Below are positions 34,233-43,083 of a DNA stretch of 64,000 nucleotides, piece after piece; positions within the stretch are counted from its first letter, which is position 1, and the number at the start of each line of letters is the position of its first letter. Source of the stretch: Bacteroidales bacterium. GTDB lineage: Bacteria > Bacteroidota > Bacteroidia > Bacteroidales > B18-G4. Under the pieces are notes generated by a model. That model made no database searches, was not told where the DNA came from, and was given only the letters and a program-made list of their open reading frames with translations. The stretch is from assembly GCA_018400295.1 (NCBI GenBank), contig JAGYMZ010000006.1, positions 20,231 through 84,230 of the forward strand, in the 5' to 3' direction. The position numbers were made by a program, and so were the translations under genes.

Positions 34233-35663
34233 TTATCCTTTTTCCATTTCCCTGTGCCTGACAGATACAGAAACCGGGAAGTTTTGTTTTAGAAAAAGGG
34301 CAGTTTTTTCAGCGCAGTAAACCGACCGGTGCTGTCCGCCTGTGCAGCCAAAACTGATCGAAAGGTGTTCAAAACCCCGGGAAATATAGTTGCGTGTGGC
34401 TTGCTCAGCAAGATCATAAACGTTTTGCAGGAAGCGGCCCGTTTCACTGCGCGACTGGAGATGGTCAATTACCCTGCGGTCCCTTCCGTCGAACCCGGCG
34501 TACTGCTGATATCTCCCGGGGTTTGGCAGGGGGCGGCAATCAAAAACAAAGCCGCCGCCATGGCCGCTGGTATCTTCCGGCAGGCCCTTTTTGTATGAAA
34601 AGCTTTCAATTTGGACGTGAAGACAGCTTTGCCGTGGCCCTGGCGCCTCCTTTTTTTCCAGGATTTGATCGAAGACAGAACCGAGTTCCGGCAATTCCGG
34701 TTTCATATCCCATTTCTGTAAAATGTCCCTGAGCGAAGCAATGGCCAGGGGGATGCTTTCCAAAAAATATGGTTTCTTCTCATACAAACCCCGAAAACCA
34801 TAGGTGCCGAAAACCTGCATTACCCTGAGCAGAAGGAAACCCGGAAAATAATGCATGAATTCGTCCTCCCTTTCATATCCGTAGCTCCTGAGCTGTTTCA
34901 GGTAGTAGCGCAGCAGATCCTGCCGTATGTTTTCCGGTATGCCGGCTTTCACCTGGTAAAGCAGGGAAACAATATCGTATTGAAGCGGGCCTTTGCGTCC
35001 TCCCTGATAATCGATGAAATGCGGTTTATTGTTGTGGATCATGATGTTTCGCGACTGGAAATCGCGGTACATGAAAAAATCCGCAGGTGCCTCGGATAAA
35101 TGGCTGCCCAGGGTATGGAAATCGTTTTCCAGCTTGTGCTCGTTGAAGCGCAATGCATTGAGTTTGATAAAGTAGTATTTGAAATAATTCATGTCCCATT
35201 TCATGGAACGTACATCAAAATTTGCCACCGGATGGCACCGGCTGTAATCCAGATCCCGGCCTGCCAAAATCTGGAATCTGGGCAATTGATCAATTACCCG
35301 GCCGTACATGGTTGTCAGCATGCTGTCGAATCCCTTGCCCGGCTTACCCTGGCTTACCAGGGAATACAAGCTTGTATCCCCAAGGTCTTCGAGCAGGTAG
35401 ATTCGCCGTGATCTGTGAATGCCTTTGATTTCCGGGACGGAAAGTCCGTGGCGATGAAAATGCCCGGTCAGATAAAAAAATGCCTCGTTTTCTGCCGTGT
35501 CTTCATTAAACACGCCGATCATGCTGGTGTTACCGGATGTAATCCGGAAATACCGGCGATGGGAAGCTGAAGAGCCCGTGGCTGTGATTTCCTCCGGGGC
35601 CTTTCCTGTGTGTTCCCTGTAAAAGGTTTCCACAAGGTTCCTGATCGCATTTGTATCTTCCAT
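34233..35663 (-). CDS. AmgK-like sugar kinase fused to a RapZ C-terminal domain
   Basis: A 476-residue two-domain protein. Residues 1-335 are an aminoglycoside-phosphotransferase-fold kinase (catalytic Asp201 in YRDFQSRNI, metal Asp218 in IDYQGG), as in AmgK, which phosphorylates MurNAc/GlcNAc at the anomeric position. Residues 347-470 are a RapZ C-terminal domain: DCRPLPNPG (375-383) and GCTGGQHRSV (439-448). In E. coli RapZ this domain binds glucosamine-6-phosphate and small RNAs. The N-terminal P-loop domain of RapZ is absent. Start: ATGs at 35663 and 35666 are both possible; the promoter core ends at 35669, so the mRNA is predicted to be leaderless. Confidence 0.85.
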   Translation of the reverse strand: MEDTNAIRNLVETFYREHTGKAPEEITATGSSASHRRYFRITSGNTSMIGVFNEDTAENEAFFYLTGHFHRHGLSVPEIKGIHRSRRIYLLEDLGDTSLYSLVSQGKPGKGFDSMLTTMYGRVIDQLPRFQILAGRDLDYSRCHPVANFDVRSMKWDMNYFKYYFIKLNALRFNEHKLENDFHTLGSHLSEAPADFFMYRDFQSRNIMIHNNKPHFIDYQGGRKGPLQYDIVSLLYQVKAGIPENIRQDLLRYYLKQLRSYGYEREDEFMHYFPGFLLLRVMQVFGTYGFRGLYEKKPYFLESIPLAIASLRDILQKWDMKPELPELGSVFDQILEKKEAPGPRQSCLHVQIESFSYKKGLPEDTSGHGGGFVFDCRPLPNPGRYQQYAGFDGRDRRVIDHLQSRSETGRFLQNVYDLAEQATRNYISRGFEHLSISFGCTGGQHRSVYCAEKTALFLKQNFPVSVSVRHREMEKG

Positions 35664-35668
35664 CATCA

Positions 35669-35676
35669 CAAAGTTA
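35669..35676 (-). promoter_or_regulatory. Bacteroidota -7 promoter element directly before the AmgK-RapZ gene
   Basis: Minus-strand TAACTTTG ends 2-5 nt before the candidate ATGs (35666, 35663). No TTG at the standard distance. As with guaA, transcription would start at about the start codon. Confidence 0.5.
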
Positions 35677-35789
35677 GGAAAACATGGCCAGGTTTTTTAT
35701 ATTCGCCGAACTTTCTTCAAAACATCATTGCATGCCAGAAAGCGTACAGATTGGTTTTTCCGGACTGACGCTGATTTTTTGAATGGCGC

Positions 35790-35820
35790 TTGTATTTTGA
35801 ACATATGTTCATTAACTTTG
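35790..35820 (+). promoter_or_regulatory. Bacteroidota promoter with a palindromic operator in its spacer (DUF134 gene)
   Basis: TTG (35790-35792), 20-nt spacer, TAACTTTG (35813-35820). The spacer contains a perfect 14-bp palindrome, TGAACAT followed by ATGTTCA (35798-35811). A protein bound there would exclude RNA polymerase. The downstream gene encodes a helix-turn-helix protein, so autorepression is a reasonable guess. Confidence 0.65.
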
Positions 35821-35833
35821 CAAAAAAAATTAC

Positions 35834-36793
35834 ATGACGCCCCGTCCCCGGAAAAAACGGACCATCGGACGTCCTCCGTTTTACAGCGGCTTTACCCCCC
35901 TTGGCAAGTTGTATGAGGACACACAGGAAGTGGTCCTGGAATATGAGGAGTATGAGTCGCTGAAGCTGGCTGATTATGATGGTCTAACGCATATGCAGGC
36001 TGCACAGGCCATGAATGTTTCCCGGCCAACGTTCACCAGAATATATGAAGCGGCAAGAAGGAAGGTGGCTACCGCTTTGTGGGAAATGCGCCCCATCATT
36101 TTCCTGAAGGGCAATTCTGAGTTTGATGCAGCGTGGATGATGTGCAGTGATTGTGATTCGGTTTTCAGGTTGGATAAGCCGGAACGGGAGCCGCAGTGTC
36201 CGGTATGCGGTTCGGATCTCATCCGGGCCATTATCCATCAGGATGCGCATGAGCACCGGAACAGATGGCGGCAGCGTGGAAAGGAGGGATGCTTTGAAGA
36301 ATACTGTGTATGTCCCGGGTGCGGAAACAAGATCCTGCATACCCAGGGCATCCCGTGCCGCAATTTTCTTTGTCCGGATTGCCATATCGGTCTGGTCAGG
36401 GAAGATACCCCACAGTACCGGAAGATAATGGAAAGCAAAGCACGTCCCGGTCAGGCGTCCATCAGCCGGGATCAGCTGGTTGCCATTCCCGTACAGGGAT
36501 CAAGCGGTGATCCGGTGATGAACGAAAGGTTTGGCAGGAGCGCTTATTTTGCTTTTCTTTCCGCAAGCGGTGAATTGTTGCGGATTGATAAGAATCCGGC
36601 TGTGGACCAGCCACAGGGTGCGGGAACCTATGTGGTAGAGTGGCTTGTGAATCAGGGGGTCGGACTGATCGTGGCCATGGAATTCGGCCCGAAGGCAAAG
36701 GACATGCTGGACCGTCTTGGTGTGAAAATGATCCTGGAGCATGATGCAGGATTGACCGTACATGAAATCAGTAAGAAATATCTAAAAACCTGA
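35834..36793 (+). CDS. DUF134 DNA-binding, zinc-ribbon and NifX-like domain fusion
   Basis: A 319-residue protein. Residues 1-90 are a DUF134 (UPF0251) domain with a helix-turn-helix (DGLTHMQAAQAMNVSRPTFTRIYEAARRKVA). A cysteine-rich middle (C104, 107, 122, 125 and C158/160, 163, 175, 180, 183) should form two zinc ribbons. Residues about 214-319 are a NifX/NifB-type dinitrogenase iron-molybdenum cofactor-binding domain (LVAIPVQGSSGDPVMNERFGRSAYF). DUF134 and NifX genes usually travel with orange-protein/Mrp-type ATPases in anaerobes; none is here. It starts 14 nt after a promoter core with an embedded palindrome and is followed 3 nt later by a second NifX-like gene. Likely a metal- or cluster-responsive regulator; this is inference. 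Confidence 0.85.
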   Translation: MTPRPRKKRTIGRPPFYSGFTPLGKLYEDTQEVVLEYEEYESLKLADYDGLTHMQAAQAMNVSRPTFTRIYEAARRKVATALWEMRPIIFLKGNSEFDAAWMMCSDCDSVFRLDKPEREPQCPVCGSDLIRAIIHQDAHEHRNRWRQRGKEGCFEEYCVCPGCGNKILHTQGIPCRNFLCPDCHIGLVREDTPQYRKIMESKARPGQASISRDQLVAIPVQGSSGDPVMNERFGRSAYFAFLSASGELLRIDKNPAVDQPQGAGTYVVEWLVNQGVGLIVAMEFGPKAKDMLDRLGVKMILEHDAGLTVHEISKKYLKT

Positions 36794-36796
36794 AAA

Positions 36797-37132
36797 ATGC
36801 AAAAAATAGCCATTCCGGTAAACGACAACATCCTGACCGCTCATTTTGGCCATGCTTCTGCTTATGTTGTCTTTGATGTGTATGAGAACACCATCGTTGG
36901 TGAGAAACAATTGATCCCTCCGCCCCATGCCCCCGGTATATTGCCCAGGTGGCTGGCCGGTCATGATGTTACCGATGTTATTGCCGGGGGGATGGGCCAG
37001 CGTGCCATTAATTTGTTTAACGAAAACAAGATCAACGTATATGCGGGCGCGGAACTAAAGGATGCACGCATCCTGGCGCAGGAATTACTGGATGGGCGCC
37101 TGGTTGCCGGACAAAACCTTTGTGATCACTGA
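36797..37132 (+). CDS. NifX/NifB-like iron-molybdenum cofactor-binding domain protein
   Basis: A 111-residue single-domain protein: KIAIPVNDNILTAHFGHASAYVVFDV, then GILPRWLAGHDVTDVIAGGMGQRAINLF, the standard fold that holds Fe-S-Mo clusters in NifX, NifY and orange proteins. No nitrogenase genes are present, so nitrogen fixation is not implied. It begins 3 nt after the DUF134 fusion gene and is clearly in the same operon; the related domain at the end of that protein may bind the same cluster. Confidence 0.88.
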   Translation: MQKIAIPVNDNILTAHFGHASAYVVFDVYENTIVGEKQLIPPPHAPGILPRWLAGHDVTDVIAGGMGQRAINLFNENKINVYAGAELKDARILAQELLDGRLVAGQNLCDH

Positions 37133-37148
37133 TAAATAGTTATTTTTG
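37119..37148 (+). promoter_or_regulatory. Bacteroidota promoter for the PLP-dependent sulfur amino acid enzyme
   Basis: TTTG (37119-37122), 18-nt spacer, TATTTTTG (37141-37148), 24 nt before the ATG at 37173. The -33 element lies in the last codons of the NifX-like gene. Confidence 0.7.
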
Positions 37149-37172
37149 TAGAAACTTAAAACATACGATGCA

Positions 37173-38357
37173 ATGACGAGCAAGAAAAATTCCGGGATCA
37201 ATTCCAGGCTTATTCATGCCGGTGGATTTGAAGACAACATGGGCAGTGCAACTACCCCGATCTATCAGACCTCAACATTTAAATTCAAAAATGCCCGACA
37301 CGGGGCCCGCTGTTTTACAGGGGAATCCAAGGGGTATATCTATACACGCCTGGGCAATCCGACCATTGAAGATCTGGAAAATTCGGTAGCGGAACTTGAA
37401 AATGGTTTTGCCGGGATCGCCACTTCATCCGGTATGGGGGCGGTGACTTCCGTTTATATGGCCTTTTTGGGACAGGGCCAACATATGGTCAGCCATGATG
37501 CTGTTTACGGACCGGCACGGGGTGTGATGGAAAATCTGTTTTCCCGTTTTGGCGTTGAATATACGTATGTCGATACCACCCGTATTGAAAATGTAAAGAA
37601 TGCCATCAGGCCAAATACCCGTCTCATATACACTGAAACACCTGCCAACCCGACGATTGGGATCACCGATCTCCGTGCATTGGCTGAGCTGGCCCATGCG
37701 CACAATATTCCTTTGTGCGTGGACAATACTTTTTGCAGCCCGTACCTGCAAAAACCACTGGATCTGGGTGCCGACATCGTTTTGCATTCCATGACAAAAT
37801 TCATTAACGGACATGCGGACATTGTGGCCGGAATGATCGTGGCCAAAAAAGAAGCGGATGATAAAATTTTGCGTTCGGTCATGGCCAATATGGGCTGCAA
37901 TATGGATCCCCATCAGGCCTATATGGTACGGAGAGGGCTGAAAACGCTGGGTATACGCATCGACCGGGCCCAGGAAAATGCCATTAGGATTGCAGAATTC
38001 CTGGAAAAACATCCCAAAGTGGCATGGGTCAAGTACCCCGGCCTGAAGTCCCATCCCCAGTATGCATTGGCCTGTGAGCAGATGAAAGGCCCCGGGGCCA
38101 TGATCAGCTTTGAGCTTAAAGGTGGCTATGAAGCAGGGGAGCGTTTGATGGATAACGTTGCGCTGGCATTGCTTGCCGTTTCACTGGGGGGGATTGAGAC
38201 GCTCATCCAGCATCCGGCGTCGATGACCCACTCCAGGATCAGCCATGAAAACAAACGCAAAGCCGGAATAAGCGATGGTTTGGTCAGATTGTCCGTTGGC
38301 ATTGAAGATCTGAACGATTTGCTGGGAGACCTGGAGCAGGCTCTGGATAAGGCATGA
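37173..38357 (+). CDS. Cys/Met metabolism PLP-dependent enzyme (methionine gamma-lyase/cystathionine lyase family)
   Basis: A 394-residue enzyme of the trans-sulfuration family. PLP lysine is Lys209 (HSMTKFINGH); phosphate-binding YTRLGNPT (57-64), Tyr112 and the SSGMGA motif are in place. Overall sequence resembles methionine gamma-lyase, which splits methionine into methanethiol, ammonia and 2-oxobutyrate. However, the Cys that typical methionine gamma-lyases carry two residues after the active-site Tyr is replaced by Pro114 (VYGPARG), so cystathionine lyase/synthase activity is equally possible. It has its own promoter. Confidence 0.85.
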   Translation: MTSKKNSGINSRLIHAGGFEDNMGSATTPIYQTSTFKFKNARHGARCFTGESKGYIYTRLGNPTIEDLENSVAELENGFAGIATSSGMGAVTSVYMAFLGQGQHMVSHDAVYGPARGVMENLFSRFGVEYTYVDTTRIENVKNAIRPNTRLIYTETPANPTIGITDLRALAELAHAHNIPLCVDNTFCSPYLQKPLDLGADIVLHSMTKFINGHADIVAGMIVAKKEADDKILRSVMANMGCNMDPHQAYMVRRGLKTLGIRIDRAQENAIRIAEFLEKHPKVAWVKYPGLKSHPQYALACEQMKGPGAMISFELKGGYEAGERLMDNVALALLAVSLGGIETLIQHPASMTHSRISHENKRKAGISDGLVRLSVGIEDLNDLLGDLEQALDKA

Positions 38358-38483
38358 CCAGGTGCCCGGGCTTATGTTATGGTCCGGGATCCTTTCAGGT
38401 GAAGGGAAAATTTAACCCGGTTCTGTTCGTTATGTTATTTAAAACCCGGTGAAGTGTTTTATCGGGGAGTATATGCTTAATTT

Positions 38484-40793
38484 ATGATTCCGGTTTCCGC
38501 TACGAAACGCAGCGCTGCATTGTTTTTCTTTGCTTTTGTTCTGTTTTGCCATGTTCAGGGACAAAAAACCGCACTTGTCCTGAGCGGCGGGGGAGCGAAA
38601 GGCGTTGTGCATATTGGTGTCATTAAAGCCCTTGAAGAAAAGGGCATACCTATAGATTATATTGCCGGAACTTCCATGGGGGCTATTGTGGGAGGTCTCT
38701 ATGCGGCCGGATACAGTCCGGAGCAAATGGAAGCGCTGGTCACATCCGAGGAGTTCCTTCGCTGGTCCGTGGGGGAACTTGACGAACAATATTCGTATTA
38801 TTTTAAGGAAGCCCCGCCGGATGCTTCCTGGATCAAGGTCCGCTTTGACTACAATCTTAAAGAGAACAGGCTGAGATCCAAATTGCCTTTCAACATCATT
38901 TCCCCCTATCAGATGGACTTCCAGATCATGGACATTTTTAGCAAGGCCAATGCGGTTGCCGGAAATACTTTCGATAGTCTTTTTATTCCCTTTCGTTGCG
39001 TGGCGTCAGATATTGAGAATAATGTGGCGGTAGTGATGAAAAAAGGGCATCTTAGTGCGGCCGTCCGCGCATCCATGACCATTCCTTTTTACTTTAAACC
39101 CATAGAGATCGATGGCATTTTAATGTTTGACGGAGGCATGTATAATAATTTTCCGGCCGATGTTGCGGTCCGGGAATTTCAACCCAATGTGATCATCGGG
39201 AGCAAGGCGGCCGGTAATTTTAACCCGCCCGAAGAAGGAGATATCATGTTGCTGATACAAAATATGCTCGCTGCCAAAACACAATACGATATGGTGATCG
39301 ATAGTGCCGTTCTGATCGAACATGAGCTGGGCAAGATAAATATTTTAGACTTTTCCCAAACGAAGGCCTTCATTGACAGTGGTTACCGGAAGACAAACCG
39401 TATGATTGACAGCATCGGGCGGTTTGTCACACGGAGGGTGGACGCGGAGCAGGTCGAGCTCCGCCGGGCCTTGTTTAACAGCCGGAAGCGTCCCTACCTC
39501 ATCGATGCCATAGAAATAAAAGGAATGAATAAGGCACAGTCCCGCTATGTAGAGAATATCCTGAAACATAAAGATGAGATCGTAAGCCTGGAGGATCTTA
39601 AAAATAAATATTTTGAGCTCATCGCCGATAACAAGATCAGCTATATTTTCCCGCAACTGGATTATGATGCTTCCTCGGGGTTTTATAAACTGTTGCTGAA
39701 CATGAAACCGGTTGATAATTTTCAGGTCCGCTTTGGGGGAAACATCAGTTCAGGATCTGCAAACGAGGCCTTTCTCGGACTGGATCATGTGTATTTGGGC
39801 CGCCAGGCTTTCATGACTTCCGTGAATGCGTATTTTGGTCGTTTCTACAGTTCTTTCCAGGGTAATTTCCGGGTGGATTTTCCCAGTCGCCTGCCCTTTT
39901 ACTTTAATGTGGGGTATACGTATAATCACCGCAACTATTTTAAGAGTACCACGCGTTTTTTTGAAGACCCCGACCCTTCTTTTCTGATCGAAAATGAAAA
40001 CTTTGTCTGGGCTGAAGCAGTAATCCCCGTTAAAAACTCCGGAAAGCTGGTGGGCGGGATGTCCATTTCCAGGATAAAAGAAAAGTATTACCAGACCAAC
40101 GCTTTTAGCAGGCTGGACACAAATGATATAACGTACTTCGATTTTTTCTCCCCACGTATATTACTGGAATTGAATTCATTGAATTATAAACAATATGCGA
40201 ACCAGGGTGCGTATTTTTCGGTGGGTGCAAATTATATCAACGGGAGCGAAGACAATATACCGGGCTCAACATCCATAAATAAGGAAGCGTTTTCTGAAAA
40301 TCATGACTGGTTCCAATTGAAAATGGTATGGGATAATTATTTTGAACGTTTTGGTCCCGTCAGACTGGGTTTTTATGGTGAGGTACTGCTGTCCAACCAG
40401 CCCTTGTTCAATAATTATACTTCTACCATACTGGCATCACCTGCATTTGCGCCTGTTCCGGAAAGCAAGGTGCTTTTTTTACCCAAGTACCGGGCTCATA
40501 ACTATGCAGGAGCCGGGCTGAAAGTGGTCACGAATGTACTTAAGAAGGTGGATTTCCGGTTGGAAGCATATCTTTTTCAGCCCTACAGGGAGATTAAGCA
40601 AATGCCCGACCAAACCGTGGAATATGGCAAGGAGTTTTCAAACCGGTCCTATATCGGCACAGCCGCCCTGGTATGGCATAGTCCGATCGGTCCGGTGAGC
40701 GTCAGCCTGAATCATTACGACCGCAGCAATGATCAGTTTACCTTCTTTTTCAATATCGGTTATATCCTTTTCAACCGCTCATCCCATTATTAG
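38484..40793 (+). CDS. Patatin-like phospholipase fused to an outer-membrane barrel (PlpD-like)
   Basis: A 769-residue exported protein. Signal peptide (1-26, HVQGQ), patatin domain (about 28-330) with the oxyanion GGGAKG (35-40), nucleophile Ser64 (GTSMG) and Asp216 (DGGMYNN), a POTRA-like linker (PYLIDAIEIKGMNKAQSRYVENIL) and a C-terminal Omp85-type beta-barrel ending FFFNIGYILFNRSSHY. This is the type Vd (PlpD/FplA) layout; the catalytic domain may be surface-displayed or stay periplasmic. Lipid substrates are expected. No promoter was recognised in the 126-nt gap upstream. Confidence 0.87.
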   Translation: MIPVSATKRSAALFFFAFVLFCHVQGQKTALVLSGGGAKGVVHIGVIKALEEKGIPIDYIAGTSMGAIVGGLYAAGYSPEQMEALVTSEEFLRWSVGELDEQYSYYFKEAPPDASWIKVRFDYNLKENRLRSKLPFNIISPYQMDFQIMDIFSKANAVAGNTFDSLFIPFRCVASDIENNVAVVMKKGHLSAAVRASMTIPFYFKPIEIDGILMFDGGMYNNFPADVAVREFQPNVIIGSKAAGNFNPPEEGDIMLLIQNMLAAKTQYDMVIDSAVLIEHELGKINILDFSQTKAFIDSGYRKTNRMIDSIGRFVTRRVDAEQVELRRALFNSRKRPYLIDAIEIKGMNKAQSRYVENILKHKDEIVSLEDLKNKYFELIADNKISYIFPQLDYDASSGFYKLLLNMKPVDNFQVRFGGNISSGSANEAFLGLDHVYLGRQAFMTSVNAYFGRFYSSFQGNFRVDFPSRLPFYFNVGYTYNHRNYFKSTTRFFEDPDPSFLIENENFVWAEAVIPVKNSGKLVGGMSISRIKEKYYQTNAFSRLDTNDITYFDFFSPRILLELNSLNYKQYANQGAYFSVGANYINGSEDNIPGSTSINKEAFSENHDWFQLKMVWDNYFERFGPVRLGFYGEVLLSNQPLFNNYTSTILASPAFAPVPESKVLFLPKYRAHNYAGAGLKVVTNVLKKVDFRLEAYLFQPYREIKQMPDQTVEYGKEFSNRSYIGTAALVWHSPIGPVSVSLNHYDRSNDQFTFFFNIGYILFNRSSHY

Positions 40794-40854
40794 CTTTTTC
40801 CCTCAGGATGACAAAGAAAGGCCGCCCTTTACTTTTGCGGGTACTTTGCCGCAA

Positions 40855-40889
40855 TTTGTTTCAGGGATCGCAAATATTTGCTATTTTTG
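40855..40889 (+). promoter_or_regulatory. Bacteroidota promoter for the DUF349-aroC operon
   Basis: TTTG (40855-40858), 23-nt spacer, TATTTTTG (40882-40889). The leader of about 65 nt is otherwise plain. A second -7-like TACTTTTG lies at 40830-40837. Confidence 0.65.
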
Positions 40890-40959
40890 CACTCCTTACC
40901 CGCTTTTTGGGATAAGGGTTAAGTCGCTCAGCATAAAAATATTACATTAAACATACGCG

Positions 40960-43080
40960 ATGAACAGCAACGAACAACGCAATCAGAATCCCGGCAATGC
41001 GGAAGAAAGAACCCGGGAGGAGAATTCTCAATCTGCTGCAGGGGCAGAAGATCATTCGAAGGAAAAGGAACAACCTGAAAAGGACACGGCCGGGAAGGAT
41101 GCCGGGGATTTCATGACAGATAACGGAATGAATGAAATTAACCCTGAAAGGGCGCTTCCGGAATTCACGGCCCCGGCTTCTGATCCGGACCATCTTTTAC
41201 CGGATGCCGGTCAGGATGCCCCTGGAGGAAAGCAACAGGATGCAGAGGGAAACGATGGCCTGACGGCTTCCCTGAAGGAATATGAAGATGAACAGGAGGA
41301 TGAGCCGGATGAGGATGGCGGCGAGGCCGGAGGAGAAGAGGAAAAAGGAGAAGAGGCGGAAGATAAGTATGACCAATACAGCCGCGATGAACTGGTGTCG
41401 AAATTGGAAGTGCTTGTGGATGAAGAAGATATATCGACGATTAAAACAAGGGTCGCCCTTATCAAAGTGGCTTTCCTGAAAAAAAACAAGGAACATCAGC
41501 AAAAAATGCTGGATGAATTCCTGAGCCGGGGAGGGAAGAAAGAGGAATATACACCCGCCCACGATGCATTGAAAAAACGGTTCGATGATGCTTTCCAGAA
41601 ATATAAATCCAATAAAAAGAAGTACCTGGAAGAACTGGAAAAGCGAAAGAAGGAAAATCTTTCCAAAAAGGAAGAGATCCTGGAAAAATTAAGGGCACTG
41701 ATCAATTCTGAAGAAACGCTTAAGAAAACCTATGATGAGTTTAAGGAATTACAGGATCAGTGGAAAAAAACGGGACTTGTTCCGGCCGGAAAGGTGGCGG
41801 ATCTTTGGCAATCCTATCATTTTCTGGTAGAGAAGTTTTTCGACAAGGTTAAGATCAATAAGGAGCTGAGGGACCTCGACCTGAAGAAGAACCTGGAAGC
41901 CAAAATGGAACTTTGTGAAAAGACGGAGGAACTTTTGCTGGAGACTTCCATTATTAGATCTTTCCGCCAGTTGCAGAAACATCATGAAGAATGGAAGGAC
42001 ATAGGCCCGGTGCCTGCCGATAAAAGGGAGGAAATATGGGGCCGCTTCAAGGCAGCGACGGATAAGATCAATGAGCGCCGGCGTGAATATTATGATACAC
42101 TGCATGAGGAACAGGAAAAAAACCTGCTGGCCAAGCAGGGCCTCTGTGATAAAGCTGAGCAGATCGTGGCCAGCGATCCCTCAAGCATGAAGGAATGGCA
42201 GGAGCTGACCGGTCAGATCAATGAGTTGTTCAAGCTCTGGCGTACCATCGGCCGGGCCCCGAAAAAGCATAATGACGATGTATGGAAGCGGTTTAAAAGT
42301 TACCTGAATACCTTTTTTAACAACCGCAAGGAATACCTGAGCCGGATAAAGGAGGAGCAGGTCAATAATTACAACCTCAAGCTGGATCTCTGTGTGCAGG
42401 CTGAAAGAATGAAAGACAGCTCCGACTGGAAAAATACCACACGTGACCTCATCAACCTGCAGAAAGAATGGAAAAAGATCGGCCCGGTACCCAAAAAACA
42501 TTCCGACAGGATATGGAAACGTTTCCGGGCGGCCTGTGACGTTTTCTTCAACCGGAAATCGGAATATTTTAAGCATCAGCGTAAAAATGAAGAAGAAAAC
42601 CTGAAAAAGAAAAAGGAACTGATCGACAAAGTGCTTAACCACGATTACGGGGAAGATAAAAATCAGAATCTTGAAATTATAAAGGAGTTTCAGCGGCAGT
42701 TCATGGATATCGGTTTTGTTCCCATCAAGGAAAAGGATGCGATCAATAATGAATTCCGTAATGCCGTGGATGAACAGTTGGAAAAGCTAAAGATCAGTGC
42801 TGTTGAGCTCAGCAAGGATAGCTTCAGGAATAAAATTGAAAGCTTCCGCGATGCTCCGGGAGGTGATCGCTTGATGCGTAAGGAAAAGGGCACCCTGAGT
42901 AAAAATATAAGCCAGCTTAAAGAGGATATTCAGCTATGGGAAAACAATATCGGGTTCCTTGCAGAATCCAAAAAGGCCAACGTGCTGCGGGAAGCGTTCG
43001 AAAAGAAGATCGGGAAAGCGAAAAAGGATGTGGCGGTTATGGAAGCGAAGCTGAAATTGCTCAAAGAGGCAGATGATTAG
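40960..43080 (+). CDS. DUF349 repeat protein with acidic disordered N-terminus
   Basis: A 706-residue cytoplasmic protein. The first about 140 residues are low-complexity and acidic (many Glu/Asp, Gly, Asn). The rest is helical and consists of four to five DUF349 repeats, each with a W-K-x-I-G-P-V/A-P-x-K-x-x-D/E-x-x-W-x-R-F core (for example EWKDIGPVPADKREEIWGRF and EWKKIGPVPKKHSDRIWKRF). DUF349 proteins are linked to DNA/cell-envelope maintenance in actinobacteria, but the function in Bacteroidota is unknown. It precedes aroC by 3 nt. Confidence 0.85.
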   Translation: MNSNEQRNQNPGNAEERTREENSQSAAGAEDHSKEKEQPEKDTAGKDAGDFMTDNGMNEINPERALPEFTAPASDPDHLLPDAGQDAPGGKQQDAEGNDGLTASLKEYEDEQEDEPDEDGGEAGGEEEKGEEAEDKYDQYSRDELVSKLEVLVDEEDISTIKTRVALIKVAFLKKNKEHQQKMLDEFLSRGGKKEEYTPAHDALKKRFDDAFQKYKSNKKKYLEELEKRKKENLSKKEEILEKLRALINSEETLKKTYDEFKELQDQWKKTGLVPAGKVADLWQSYHFLVEKFFDKVKINKELRDLDLKKNLEAKMELCEKTEELLLETSIIRSFRQLQKHHEEWKDIGPVPADKREEIWGRFKAATDKINERRREYYDTLHEEQEKNLLAKQGLCDKAEQIVASDPSSMKEWQELTGQINELFKLWRTIGRAPKKHNDDVWKRFKSYLNTFFNNRKEYLSRIKEEQVNNYNLKLDLCVQAERMKDSSDWKNTTRDLINLQKEWKKIGPVPKKHSDRIWKRFRAACDVFFNRKSEYFKHQRKNEEENLKKKKELIDKVLNHDYGEDKNQNLEIIKEFQRQFMDIGFVPIKEKDAINNEFRNAVDEQLEKLKISAVELSKDSFRNKIESFRDAPGGDRLMRKEKGTLSKNISQLKEDIQLWENNIGFLAESKKANVLREAFEKKIGKAKKDVAVMEAKLKLLKEADD

Positions 43081-43083
43081 GCA

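Noticed and set aside
35834..37132. Nitrogen fixation locus suggested by NifX-like domains
   Set aside because: No nitrogenase structural or cofactor-assembly genes are present; NifX-like domains are common outside nitrogen fixation.
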